Positions 26,956-35,674 of a stretch of 64,000 bases of DNA are shown in pieces. The position numbers were made by a program, and so were the translations under genes. Source of the DNA: Pseudomonadota bacterium (GTDB lineage Bacteria > Desulfobacterota > Desulfobulbia > Desulfobulbales > SURF-16); contig JAHIVT010000032.1 in assembly GCA_018816555.1 (NCBI GenBank), positions 1 through 64,000 of the forward strand. The letters are read 5' to 3'. How positions within the stretch are numbered: position 1 is the stretch's first letter; every line of letters starts with the position of its first letter. Under the pieces are notes generated by a model. The model did not search any database. It saw only the letters and a program-made list of their open reading frames with translations, and had not been told where the DNA came from.

Positions 26956-29760
26956 ATGTTTCGTAAAACGAGCATCCAAAAAATTACCTTTCTCAGCTTT
27001 CTGGTGATCATTTTCGTTTTCACCATCTGTCTGAGCGGTGGCTGGCTTTACGAAACATACCGCCATTCCGCCACAGACGTCGATAATTATGAAAATGAGT
27101 ATCTCCGGGACCGACAATGGTTGATACGCAATGAGGTGGAAAAAATTATCCAGCTCATTGACTTCGAGAGCAAGCAGCGTGAGAAAGAAGTCCGGGACAC
27201 CCTGCGTGAGCGGGTCCTGCAGGCCTATACCACAGCCCTGCATATCTATCAGGAAGACCATGGCAGACTGCCGGAAGCTGAGATCAAGCAGCATATTATA
27301 ACCGATCTGCGGGCCGGCCGTTTTGATAACGGTCTGGGCTATTATTTCGCCACCGCAGGCGATGGGGGAGAGGAGCTTATTGCCGATAGCCCGGAACTGG
27401 TCGGCCGAAAGCTGACCAATGTGACCGACAGTTCCAGCGCTGACGGGGTGCGTAACATGGTGGCCATGGTGACCGGCAACGAGGAGGCATTTTACCAGTA
27501 TCTGGCCCCCGGCTCCCATGATGAAAAGCAGCCCCGGACCAAGCTGGCCTTTATCAAGTATTTCGAACCATTCGGCTGGTATATCGGCACGGCTGCCTAC
27601 AAGGACGATATCACCCGCGATGTGCAGAAGAAGATCCTGGATTATCTGTACAGCATGCAACAGGGTATCGGCACCATCTCTCTCTTTCGCCAAGATGGAA
27701 TCGCCCTCTTCCATTCCAGCAAGGAAAAAATCGGCCGTAACATGTTTTCCTTCACGGACGACAAAGGAATGGAGATTTACCGGCAACTCCTCCATGTTGC
27801 GCTGAGTGCCGAGGGTGGCTTTGTCTCATCTGCCTGGGAAGATGATGCAAAAGGAGACGTGGTGCCGAAAATCGCCTATGCCCGTTCTTATCCGGACTGG
27901 CAGTGGATTGTTGCCATTGATACCAATACCAATGACATCCTGGGTTCTCTCCAGCAAAAGAAGAAACAATTAAAACATCAGATCAACGATTACATCATCA
28001 AGGTCCTCATTCTCCTGGTCTTCTTTGTTGGCTTTGTCATTTTCCTGTCCCACTACCTTGCCGGCAGGCTTGATAAGGAATTTCAGGCATTCACCGCCTT
28101 TTTTCAAGATGCAGCCTCCGGTTACCGGGAGATTGACAGGAAAAGTCTGACCATCCGGGAATTCAGAAATCTTGCCGAATCGGCCAACCGGATGATCCGT
28201 GACCGCCGAAAAAATGAAGAGGAGATGCTGCGGCTGCGCGCCATGCTCAGCAGCATCATCAATTCCATGCCTTCGATTCTTGTCGGTGTCGACCAGGACG
28301 GCAAGGTCATCCAATGGAACCGTGAGGCGGAAAAACAGACAGGAATCGCATCATCTGCGGCACTGGGCTGCATGCTGAGCGAAGTCTTGCCCCAGCTGGC
28401 GGGACAAAAGGAAAATATCCGCAAAGCCCTTGAGAAACGGCAGCCGAAAAATCCGACAAGGGTTTTTGACCTGCGGGACGGCAAGCCCCACTATGCCGAT
28501 ATCGTCGTCTATCCGCTCTTCGGTGAGGCAGTCGCCGGAGCGGTCATCCGTATTGATGACGTAACCGAACAGGTTTTTGCCGAGATGGAGAAAACCAACC
28601 TTTTGACCCAGCTCCAGCACTCCCAGAAAATGGAGGCCATCGGCACCCTGGCCAGCGGCATTGCCCATGATTTCAACAACATCCTCACCCCCATACTCGG
28701 CTATGCGGATATGATCAAAAATGAAACCCCGGTGGAAAGCCATGTTTGCGCCTATCTGAACGCAGTGCTCAATGCCGGCAACCGGGCCAAGGATCTTGTC
28801 AGTCAGATTCTCGCCTTCAGCCGTCAAAAGGAGCAGGTCCGTCAGGCTGTCCCTATTCACCTGATTGTCAAGGAGGCCTTGAAACTTTTGCGGGCCAGCA
28901 TCCCCACCACCATTGACATCAAGACCGACATCGCCCCGGACTGTTGCCAGGTGATGGCCGACCCCAGCCAGATCCACCAGATTATCATGAATCTCTGCAC
29001 CAATTCCTACCATGCCATGCGTGCCACAGGAGGAGCGCTGGCGATCGGACTGGCACCGATGGATATCAAGCCGGAGGAGACAAAAAATATTTCACCCGAA
29101 CTGCTCCCCGGCCCTTATGTGCATCTGGAAATAAGCGACACCGGGCATGGTATGGATCATATGACCCTGGAGCGGATATTCGAACCTTACTTCACCACCA
29201 AAAAGGAGGGAGAGGGCACCGGGCTGGGACTTTCCGTGGTTCACAATATCGTCAAAAGCCATGGCGGCCATATCACGGCAACAAGTGAACTCGGCAAGGG
29301 GGCAACCTTTCATGTTTATCTGCCTCGTCTCCCGCAAGGCGAGGCTCCGGTTGACCAGGCAATGGAAATCCTGCCCACAGGCAATGAAAGGGTTCTGTTG
29401 GTGGATGATGAAGAGGTCATTACGCGGATGGAGGAGTTGATGCTGACCGATCTCGGCTATGCGGTTACAGCTATGATGGACAGTGAGAAGGCCCTGCAAA
29501 CTTTCAAGGCCCGGCCACACGATTTCGATCTCATCATCACCGACATGACCATGCCCCGCCTGACCGGTCTGGAATTAACCAGGGAAATTCTGGCGATCAG
29601 ACCGGATATCCCCATTGTCATGTGCACCGGCTTCAGTGAGCTGGTCAATGAAGAGCAGGCCAAGGCCCAGGGCATCAGGGAATTTCTCATGAAGCCCGTG
29701 ATGAAAAGGGATATGTCCCATGCAATGCGCCAGGCCCTGGATGTTAAGTTGCAGGCCTAA
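26956..29760 (+). CDS. hybrid sensor histidine kinase with Cache, PAS and receiver
   Basis: 934 residues. Order: membrane segment (about 10-32), large periplasmic Cache-type domain (about 40-330), second membrane segment (about 345-367), a HAMP-like linker, PAS (about 425-540), HisKA with the phospho-accepting His in GIAHDFNNILTP near residue 571, ATPase domain with the N box (NLCTNSYHAM) and G boxes (DTGHGM, GTGLGLSVV), then a receiver domain (about 810-930) with VDDEE and the acceptor Asp in IITDMTMP. It is a complete phosphorelay front end. No separate response regulator is adjacent. It follows two Tat binding proteins and so may read ligand-loaded forms of them. Confidence 0.9.
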   Translation: MFRKTSIQKITFLSFLVIIFVFTICLSGGWLYETYRHSATDVDNYENEYLRDRQWLIRNEVEKIIQLIDFESKQREKEVRDTLRERVLQAYTTALHIYQEDHGRLPEAEIKQHIITDLRAGRFDNGLGYYFATAGDGGEELIADSPELVGRKLTNVTDSSSADGVRNMVAMVTGNEEAFYQYLAPGSHDEKQPRTKLAFIKYFEPFGWYIGTAAYKDDITRDVQKKILDYLYSMQQGIGTISLFRQDGIALFHSSKEKIGRNMFSFTDDKGMEIYRQLLHVALSAEGGFVSSAWEDDAKGDVVPKIAYARSYPDWQWIVAIDTNTNDILGSLQQKKKQLKHQINDYIIKVLILLVFFVGFVIFLSHYLAGRLDKEFQAFTAFFQDAASGYREIDRKSLTIREFRNLAESANRMIRDRRKNEEEMLRLRAMLSSIINSMPSILVGVDQDGKVIQWNREAEKQTGIASSAALGCMLSEVLPQLAGQKENIRKALEKRQPKNPTRVFDLRDGKPHYADIVVYPLFGEAVAGAVIRIDDVTEQVFAEMEKTNLLTQLQHSQKMEAIGTLASGIAHDFNNILTPILGYADMIKNETPVESHVCAYLNAVLNAGNRAKDLVSQILAFSRQKEQVRQAVPIHLIVKEALKLLRASIPTTIDIKTDIAPDCCQVMADPSQIHQIIMNLCTNSYHAMRATGGALAIGLAPMDIKPEETKNISPELLPGPYVHLEISDTGHGMDHMTLERIFEPYFTTKKEGEGTGLGLSVVHNIVKSHGGHITATSELGKGATFHVYLPRLPQGEAPVDQAMEILPTGNERVLLVDDEEVITRMEELMLTDLGYAVTAMMDSEKALQTFKARPHDFDLIITDMTMPRLTGLELTREILAIRPDIPIVMCTGFSELVNEEQAKAQGIREFLMKPVMKRDMSHAMRQALDVKLQA

Positions 29761-30054
29761 AGTCAGAACTCCTGATGTCGCAGCCTAATTTCAATAAGTT
29801 ATGCACCACACCAAATTCTGTCCTGTAAACAGGTTAAATGCCTAAAATACTTGAAGTACTTAAAGTGCCTCAAGTTAGCGGCAAACGCCAATAAACCCTT
29901 GCGGCCCGAATCTCTCAACCATCTGAACATGCAGCGAAAAAAACTTGTGCTCCGGGACCGCCATGGTGTATCTGAAGATAATGAAAAAATTGAGAGCAAA
30001 CGTGGGACATCTGCGTTTTTCCTGCAAATCAAGAATTGATCCACGGGGTGAGGC

Positions 30055-31200
30055 ATGAAACCGCTCATCGACACCCAGGAGTTTCTTTCCCTTTCATCCT
30101 TTCTTAACTATCAGCTTGCCGGGGAACCCGTCAACTGGCGGGGGATATTAAACCTGGTGACGAGAGATCATCTGGTCCTGGACAAGGTCTCCCAGGGATT
30201 TCTCATGGAGGCGCTGGAGTATCTCGGCGAGGCATACGGCAACCAGAAACGCTGGTTGGGCCCCCTTGCCATCCTCCATCCCATCCGGGCCTCCGCCCTG
30301 CTGGCCAGAGCCCATGACCGACCCAGCACCCTGGATCTGCTCACCGCCCTGCTGCACGACAAGGAAGAGGATCTGACCCCGGGCAGATACAGCCCCGAGA
30401 CCTGGCGCAGGCTCGATAACAGATACCGCCAGCTCCTGGAGAAGATCGACTCCCAGGCCAATTGGTTTCTCAATGAACGCATCGCCTTTCTCACCAAACC
30501 CAAGGGCCAGAAGTACACGGAATATCTCGGCCGTCTGCTCACCCAAGCGAGGATAACCCCTGAACTTGCGGTCATCAAGCTGGCGGACCGCCTGGACAAT
30601 ACTCTGGATCTGCGCATAGACCTGCAGGATTTCACTGACCGCGCCCGCTGCTTTCAGGTCATTTTTGATATCCTGTTTGTCAATTCTTACAAAGGGCTGC
30701 ATCTCAGCCAGGCCCATCCCTCTGCCAGCAGAATCAATGGCGCCAGGCGGCTTTTCCAGCTCTATAAAAACGTGGTTTTCTTAAGCATGCTGCGGGCGGA
30801 AAAACTTCCCCTGGGAGAGGCGGCGCAGAAACTTTTCTATTCCCTGGCCGTGGCAAGCATCAGGGAGGCCCAGACCATCATGCTGCATATCTTCGCCTAC
30901 CACCTGACGTCGCCTGCTGATCAACGCGCCTTGCTGCTCGAGGCCATGGAGTATTCCCATAGCGGCGGCTGCGACAGCATCAGGGATAAAGGGCCGTCCG
31001 TGCTTGACGGCCTTTTCCGCAGACATTTTGTCTATGACAATAAGGAGATGAAAAGGAAAGGTCTGGATGACCTCTACCATGACAAAAGACTGATGGCGCT
31101 CGTGGCAGTCACCTTCCTGATTATTTTTGCCAACTTCATCAACAGCGAGGACTATGTGATCAAAGGTATCTCGGCGGATGGCATCATTGCTCAGCAGTGA
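30055..31200 (+). CDS. SpoT-like HD-domain protein with C-terminal membrane anchor
   Basis: 381 residues. The metal-binding pattern of RelA/SpoT hydrolase domains is present: HPIRAS near residue 75, LLHDKEED near 98-105 and VIKLADRLDNT near 178-186. No synthetase, TGS or ACT domain follows. The middle is helical and unrecognised, and a single membrane segment (about 346-362) lies near the C-terminus. A (p)ppGpp or related nucleotide pyrophosphohydrolase role is suggested by the HD motif spacing but is untested. GTGAGG stands just before the ATG. It is convergent with the M48 protease gene. Confidence 0.75.
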   Translation: MKPLIDTQEFLSLSSFLNYQLAGEPVNWRGILNLVTRDHLVLDKVSQGFLMEALEYLGEAYGNQKRWLGPLAILHPIRASALLARAHDRPSTLDLLTALLHDKEEDLTPGRYSPETWRRLDNRYRQLLEKIDSQANWFLNERIAFLTKPKGQKYTEYLGRLLTQARITPELAVIKLADRLDNTLDLRIDLQDFTDRARCFQVIFDILFVNSYKGLHLSQAHPSASRINGARRLFQLYKNVVFLSMLRAEKLPLGEAAQKLFYSLAVASIREAQTIMLHIFAYHLTSPADQRALLLEAMEYSHSGGCDSIRDKGPSVLDGLFRRHFVYDNKEMKRKGLDDLYHDKRLMALVAVTFLIIFANFINSEDYVIKGISADGIIAQQ

Positions 31201-31254
31201 TGCTTACCGGCAAACGATTCCCATCTTTTAGGGAGTCTGACGCCCAGGCGGCGA

Positions 31255-32142
31255 TCAAATGGCCGACCGCTCCTCCTTCCTTTCCAGCCAGGGGAAAAAA
31301 TCGTTCAACCGTTCATAAAGGCCGGGAAATTGTCCGGCGAACCAGCCGGTCAGCCGGTCGGAAAGATTTCTCCGGCTCTCCTCAATGGGCACGGCCTTTC
31401 CTGCCAGCTGCAGTTCCAGTCTGTCCGCCCGCTTGTCCGGTGCCGGATGGCTTGACAGGAAAGAATGATCATTACCCAGGCCGGCAAGTTTTCGCAAAGC
31501 GGTCACCCCGTCCCTTGTCTCATAGCCATTCTTTTTGAGAAATGCCAGACCGTAATCGTCCGCCTCTTTCTCCTCCAGCTGGGAGAACTGGGCGCTCATG
31601 AGCAGTTCGGAAAAAGCGCCCAGCTGCGAACGGGCCAGCTCGCCCACCGCGCTGTTCAGGGAGGCGATCCCCTTGCGCATTGCACTGGCCGCATAGGCCA
31701 GCTGGATTTTTTTGCGAATATGGTTGCCGGCCACATGCCCCATCTCATGGCCGATGACAAAATGCAGCTCGCCGTCGTCAAGCATATCCATCAGTCCGCT
31801 GTAGATGCGGATGGTACCGTCGGCCAGGGCAAAAGCGTTGACCTCATCGGCAAGATACACCTTATAATTGAAACGGAGGGCGCCTTCCTGCTGATGTTCG
31901 CCGACAAGACGCTGCAGCCTTTTGGCGTAAGGGTCGCCGGGTGCAGCGAGTCTCTGTTTTCCGTCGGCAAACTGCGCCGACTGCAGTGCCAGTTCCCGTA
32001 CGGTCTCATCCGACAGGGTGACCGCCCTGGCGGCATCGAGGCCCGCCTCGGCCGCCATCCTGACATCGGTATCCTCGCAACCAGCCAGACCAAGCAGGCA
32101 GAGACAGCAGAGCAGGGTAAGCTGCAGGTATTTCCCCATCAT
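31255..32142 (-). CDS. M48 family metalloprotease lipoprotein
   Basis: 295 residues. The signal peptide ends LLGLAGC (lipobox, Cys22). The zinc site is HEMGH (132-136), and the third ligand Glu is in EEKEADDYGLAF near residue 195. This is the LoiP/YcaL/BepA-type architecture without C-terminal TPR repeats, so it probably degrades or assists misfolded outer-membrane proteins in the periplasm. Mature lipoprotein sorting is not obvious from the residue after Cys (Glu). It lies downstream of the Mth938-type gene, 15 bases apart. Confidence 0.88.
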   Translation of the reverse strand: MMGKYLQLTLLCCLCLLGLAGCEDTDVRMAAEAGLDAARAVTLSDETVRELALQSAQFADGKQRLAAPGDPYAKRLQRLVGEHQQEGALRFNYKVYLADEVNAFALADGTIRIYSGLMDMLDDGELHFVIGHEMGHVAGNHIRKKIQLAYAASAMRKGIASLNSAVGELARSQLGAFSELLMSAQFSQLEEKEADDYGLAFLKKNGYETRDGVTALRKLAGLGNDHSFLSSHPAPDKRADRLELQLAGKAVPIEESRRNLSDRLTGWFAGQFPGLYERLNDFFPWLERKEERSAI

Positions 32143-32156
32143 GATAGGCCGGCCGA

Positions 32157-32499
32157 TCAGCAGGTGAGATGGAAACCGGCTGCCACCTGGTATCCTGCGG
32201 CAACCAGGCGGTTGAATGTCTCCACTGCACCGGCAGTGGGTTCCGCCAGCAGTTCAATCCCCCGCCCCTGCAGCTCCGCAGCCAGTTCGCCGCTGACCCG
32301 CATGAGACCCGGTTTTCCTTTGCCGATGACCAGATACTTGGGTTGGGCGGCAAGGATGTCCGCCACATCATCCACGTCCACCACATGTCCTGCCTTGCGC
32401 CACCAGTCCGCCACCACCCTGTTGTTGATGATTTTCAGATCGGCGCTGTAAACTGTTACCGGAGATAACGATCCTGCCAAACGAGTACTCTTCAATCAT
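32157..32499 (-). pseudogene. Mth938-like (DUF498) protein with an apparent frameshift
   Basis: The family normally starts MIEEYSFGRIVI and ends HLTC. Here the N-terminal part MIEEYSFGRIVISG reads from the ATG at 32499, while the rest (VYSADLKIINNRVVADWWRKAGH onward, to HLTC) is in another frame. Removing one base near 32455-32460 would rejoin them as ISGTVYSADL, as in homologues. A TTG-started frame exists at 32495, but its first ten residues do not match the family. The cause is either a real inactivating insertion or a base error in the assembly. These proteins have no firm function. A strong site (AGGG) stands 8 bases before the ATG. Confidence 0.75.
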
Positions 32500-32572
32500 G
32501 GCCATCACCCTGTTTCAGATTATTCCTGGTCATACTCCACACACCATAATCCTGAGCGGCTGAGACATGCCG

Positions 32573-33253
32573 TCACAGGTCCTGCAGATATTCGGTGCCG
32601 TTCAGCTGTCTCATCTGCGTGGTGATCCACCGCCTTCTCTCCATGACATAGGACGACGGCTTTCTCGCCTGCAGCACCTTGGGGTTGGGAAGCACGGCAG
32701 CAAGCAGGGCCGCATCCCACTTGGTCAGCTCAGCGGGCTTCTTGCCGAAGACGCTTTCTGCCGCGGCATACACACCATAGATCCCGTCACCGAATTCCGC
32801 GATATTGACATAAACCTCAAGAATCCTCTTTTTCGGCCACAGACATTCCAACAAAACGGTAAAGTAGGCCTCCAGCCCCTTGCGCAGGTAGCTTTTTCCC
32901 GGCCACAGAAAGAGATTCTTGGCCACCTGCTGGGTGATGGTGCTCGCCCCCCGCAGACGGCCTCCCTTCCTGTTTTTTTCCAAGGCCTTGCCGATGGAGT
33001 CAAAATCGAAACCGGCATGGCGGGAAAACTTCTGATCCTCCGCCGCTACCACGGCAAGCGGCAGATTAGGAGAAATCGATTCCCAGTCAACCCAGTGATA
33101 GTGGATCCGGCTGCGTGAGTCACTGCTGAAGAGCTGCGCCAGGTGTCCCCCCACCATGAAGGCGCTGGTCGGCGGTGCAACCCAGCGCAGAATAAGGACC
33201 AGGGCAACTGACAGAACAACGGCGACCAGTAACAGGCGGCCGACAAAAATCAT
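32573..33253 (-). CDS. mtgA: monofunctional peptidoglycan glycosyltransferase
   Basis: 226 residues from the ATG at 33253: one membrane anchor (about 3-22), then the GT51 domain. Motifs: VAAEDQKFSRHAGFDFDSI (catalytic Glu), RGASTITQQVAKNLFL, and KKRILEVYVNIAEFGDGIYG. Polymerises lipid II into glycan strands without a transpeptidase domain. The longer frame to 33466 adds about 70 residues that are basic and unlike family N-termini and runs into an inverted repeat, so I prefer the shorter form. A TTG or GTG start between the two is possible. Confidence 0.88.
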   Translation of the reverse strand: MIFVGRLLLVAVVLSVALVLILRWVAPPTSAFMVGGHLAQLFSSDSRSRIHYHWVDWESISPNLPLAVVAAEDQKFSRHAGFDFDSIGKALEKNRKGGRLRGASTITQQVAKNLFLWPGKSYLRKGLEAYFTVLLECLWPKKRILEVYVNIAEFGDGIYGVYAAAESVFGKKPAELTKWDAALLAAVLPNPKVLQARKPSSYVMERRRWITTQMRQLNGTEYLQDL

Positions 33254-33414
33254 CAGCCCGGCCGCCCAGCTCCGGCCGAGATGTTTCCTTCTCCGGCTGG
33301 CCCGTGAAAATAAAGATCCGACAGCAGTATCCTCCTCACTGTTCAAATAACCGGCAATGCCCAAGGCAAAACCCCAACAAAACCCCAATTCGGAATACAA
33401 CCGACAGAGACAAC

Positions 33415-33492
33415 AATAGCGTTTTATCAATGGATGCGCCCGACCGGAAGTGTTCCCCTGGACCATGACGCGGTTAGTGATAAAACGCTATT
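33415..33492. repeat. 15-bp perfect inverted repeat upstream of mtgA
   Basis: AATAGCGTTTTATCA (33415-33429) and its exact complement at 33478-33492 enclose 48 bases. It lies in the intergenic region upstream of mtgA. It could be the remnant of a small mobile element, an operator or a long-loop hairpin. Confidence 0.75.
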
Positions 33493-33496
33493 TTAT

Positions 33497-33530
33497 GAAT
33501 TTTGATAGCTTCGTATTGATGCCCGGAAAT
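33497..33530. repeat. remnant of the MITE-like repeat
   Basis: The sequence around GCTTCGTATT followed by GCCC aligns with the left end of the repeat at 4061-4190 (a 10-base exact match with near-matching flanks). The rest of the element is absent, so this is a truncated copy or a chance match. It sits immediately beside the 15-bp inverted repeat. Confidence 0.4.
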
Positions 33531-33592
33531 ACCAGCCGGCTGACTAACTGAAAAACCGATTTATCTCGGCACTTCTATTGCGGACGGCCTGG

Positions 33593-35407
33593 TCAAACCT
33601 TACCGCCCGCTCCAGCGGCATCTCCCAATGGCAGCGACTCGATGGTCTCCCGCATGCTCAGCAGGTCAGAGAAAAACTGGTCGCTTTTATCCGCGATCAT
33701 CTGCCGGGGAAAGCTCTGGTAATATTCAATACCCTTGAGAAGATTTTCCTTAATCTCCTGCAGGTTTGCCGGGGCGCGGAAGACAAGTCCCGAGGCGATT
33801 TTGTCCATTTCACCACGGATATAATCGATAAAAATACCGATCTCCCGGATAAACATGTGCGGCCGTTCCGCTCTGGTCAACAGGGAGATTCTTCCGTAAA
33901 TATGCCCCACCATCTCTTCCAGGGTGACAACCTTACTGAAATTGACAATGTTGGGGCCGCAGCATATAGCGGGGGTGGCAGTGGGATCGATGCCGGTGGG
34001 CAGGGTAATGCAGCCGGCAAGATCATGACAGATACAGGATTTGACCATCAGCCCTTCACGAAGCTTTTCAAGCAGCGGCATTGGATGCCCTTCCTCCGGC
34101 AGCACGGCCAGCTTCTTTTTCTGGTAGGCGCGGGAAGCAAGACAGATGGGCCGTTCAGTGAATTCCGTATTGATGGAGATATGGCCTTTGGGGCAGGCGG
34201 AACCGGGCTTGCCTTCGCTGATCCGCCTGCGCCGCGCCTCCTCACTGGCCGAGGTGCGCAGGTTCCAGAACGGCACGCCCAGTGGGGAGCTGTCGCTGAG
34301 ATAGACATCCTCACTGGTGGCCCTGAGCAGTTTCTGTAGATGGGCATCATCAATATTAACGATCTCGGGAACGAGCAGAAAAGGCGTACCCCAGCCTGTG
34401 CCGTCGACCCCATAATGGTTAAGCAGCAGCTGATCTTCGGCCGCGGTGCCGATGCCGCCCTGCACCGTAATGCGCACATCCTGCGGATTGCTGCCGGCCG
34501 GCCGGCCCAGCGCGGCAATAGCCTTGACATAAACAGTGTGCAATTTTTCGATAAGTTCCTGTTTTTTAAGTTTAAACTCCTCGAGGATTGGTCCGAGCAG
34601 AAAACCTTTTGATGCAAAGGCATGGCCGCCGCAGTTCAGACCGGACTCAATGCGGAATTCAGATACCCACATCCCATGCTTTGCCAGGAATTTCCCCTGG
34701 ATTTCCGCCGAGCGGTAATCGCTGACCTTCAGAACGATCCTTTTTTTGCTGATACCGTTTTTGTCCGGGAAAAAATCATCAAAAGAGGCGAGGTAACTGT
34801 AGAGGTGTTTATTAATGCCGGCCGAAAAGATAATGGAGGAGCGGACCGTGCTCAGGGCATAGCCGCGCAGGGCCGCCATGGCATCAGAGAATTCCACCCC
34901 CAGCGCCTTGCCGTGGCGGTAATTGACCCGGTCGAGCTTGGTCATGATATTGACGTCAATGGTGCCGGGCACGGCATGCTGCCGCAGTACCTGCTGCAGC
35001 CTGGCCTTTTCCTCGGCGTCACCCGTGGCAAGCATGGCCAGGTAGTCCTTTTTGATCGGCGCTTCCTCGGGCAACATTTCGTAATAGCGGGTGATGTCGC
35101 TGCCCGGCGAGAAAGGTGCGGCCTGCAGCTCACGCACCTGGCGCTCGATTAAGCGGTCCAGCAGATTGAGAAAGGCGGTGATACGCAGGGCTCGGGCATC
35201 TTCCTGCCGGCTGGAAATTTCCTCATAGGGTTCTCCTGCCTTCTCGCAATGGTATTTCCGCATCTGTTCAATCAGCAGATCATCGACCAGGGAGATGACC
35301 GCGCTGATGCCGAATTTTGCCACGCGTAATGCCGTATCAATGGTAAACCCCGTACCCATCACCGGGATGTGAAATGTATGCGCACTCCTGAAAACTGAAC
35401 TAGCCAT
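33593..35407 (-). CDS. 604-residue conserved orphan, possible FMN-type TIM barrel
   Basis: Family not recognised. No signal peptide or membrane segment. The start HIPVMGTGFTIDTALRVAKFGISAVISLVDD and the later block VQGGIGTAAEDQLLLNHYGVDGTGWGTPF look like the strand and phosphate-binding turns of dihydroorotate dehydrogenase or nitronate monooxygenase-type barrels. SGLNCGGHAF is a further conserved-looking turn. A Cys cluster (SCICHDLAGC, then AICCGPN) in the C-terminal third could bind an iron-sulfur cluster or metal. An AGGG site precedes the ATG. It stands alone between mtgA and an MFS gene. An oxidoreductase role is inference. Confidence 0.5.
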   Translation of the reverse strand: MASSVFRSAHTFHIPVMGTGFTIDTALRVAKFGISAVISLVDDLLIEQMRKYHCEKAGEPYEEISSRQEDARALRITAFLNLLDRLIERQVRELQAAPFSPGSDITRYYEMLPEEAPIKKDYLAMLATGDAEEKARLQQVLRQHAVPGTIDVNIMTKLDRVNYRHGKALGVEFSDAMAALRGYALSTVRSSIIFSAGINKHLYSYLASFDDFFPDKNGISKKRIVLKVSDYRSAEIQGKFLAKHGMWVSEFRIESGLNCGGHAFASKGFLLGPILEEFKLKKQELIEKLHTVYVKAIAALGRPAGSNPQDVRITVQGGIGTAAEDQLLLNHYGVDGTGWGTPFLLVPEIVNIDDAHLQKLLRATSEDVYLSDSSPLGVPFWNLRTSASEEARRRRISEGKPGSACPKGHISINTEFTERPICLASRAYQKKKLAVLPEEGHPMPLLEKLREGLMVKSCICHDLAGCITLPTGIDPTATPAICCGPNIVNFSKVVTLEEMVGHIYGRISLLTRAERPHMFIREIGIFIDYIRGEMDKIASGLVFRAPANLQEIKENLLKGIEYYQSFPRQMIADKSDQFFSDLLSMRETIESLPLGDAAGAGGKV

Positions 35408-35674
35408 GTCCCTTGAAACGATCCCCGCCTGAAGTAGTGAAAGTGTTTATGCGTAAGCCCCCACAGGACTTGATCATAATATATAGATGATGATGCGACA
35501 AAATCAGGAATAAATCAATAGCAGGTTGGGCCGGAAATCTCAAAGAAAATATGCAACCATGGGGCTGATTTATTTCCTGTTGGAGGCACTAACTTGCTTT
35601 TTTATTTATTTTTTTTGCCGTTTTGCCTGGTTCCCCGGATATTTATCTCTACAAGCTAATTTACGGACAAATTT

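Noticed and set aside
30055..31200. Full RelA/SpoT bifunctional enzyme
   Set aside because: Only the HD hydrolase motifs are present. The synthetase and TGS domains are absent within the frame and no adjacent frame supplies them.
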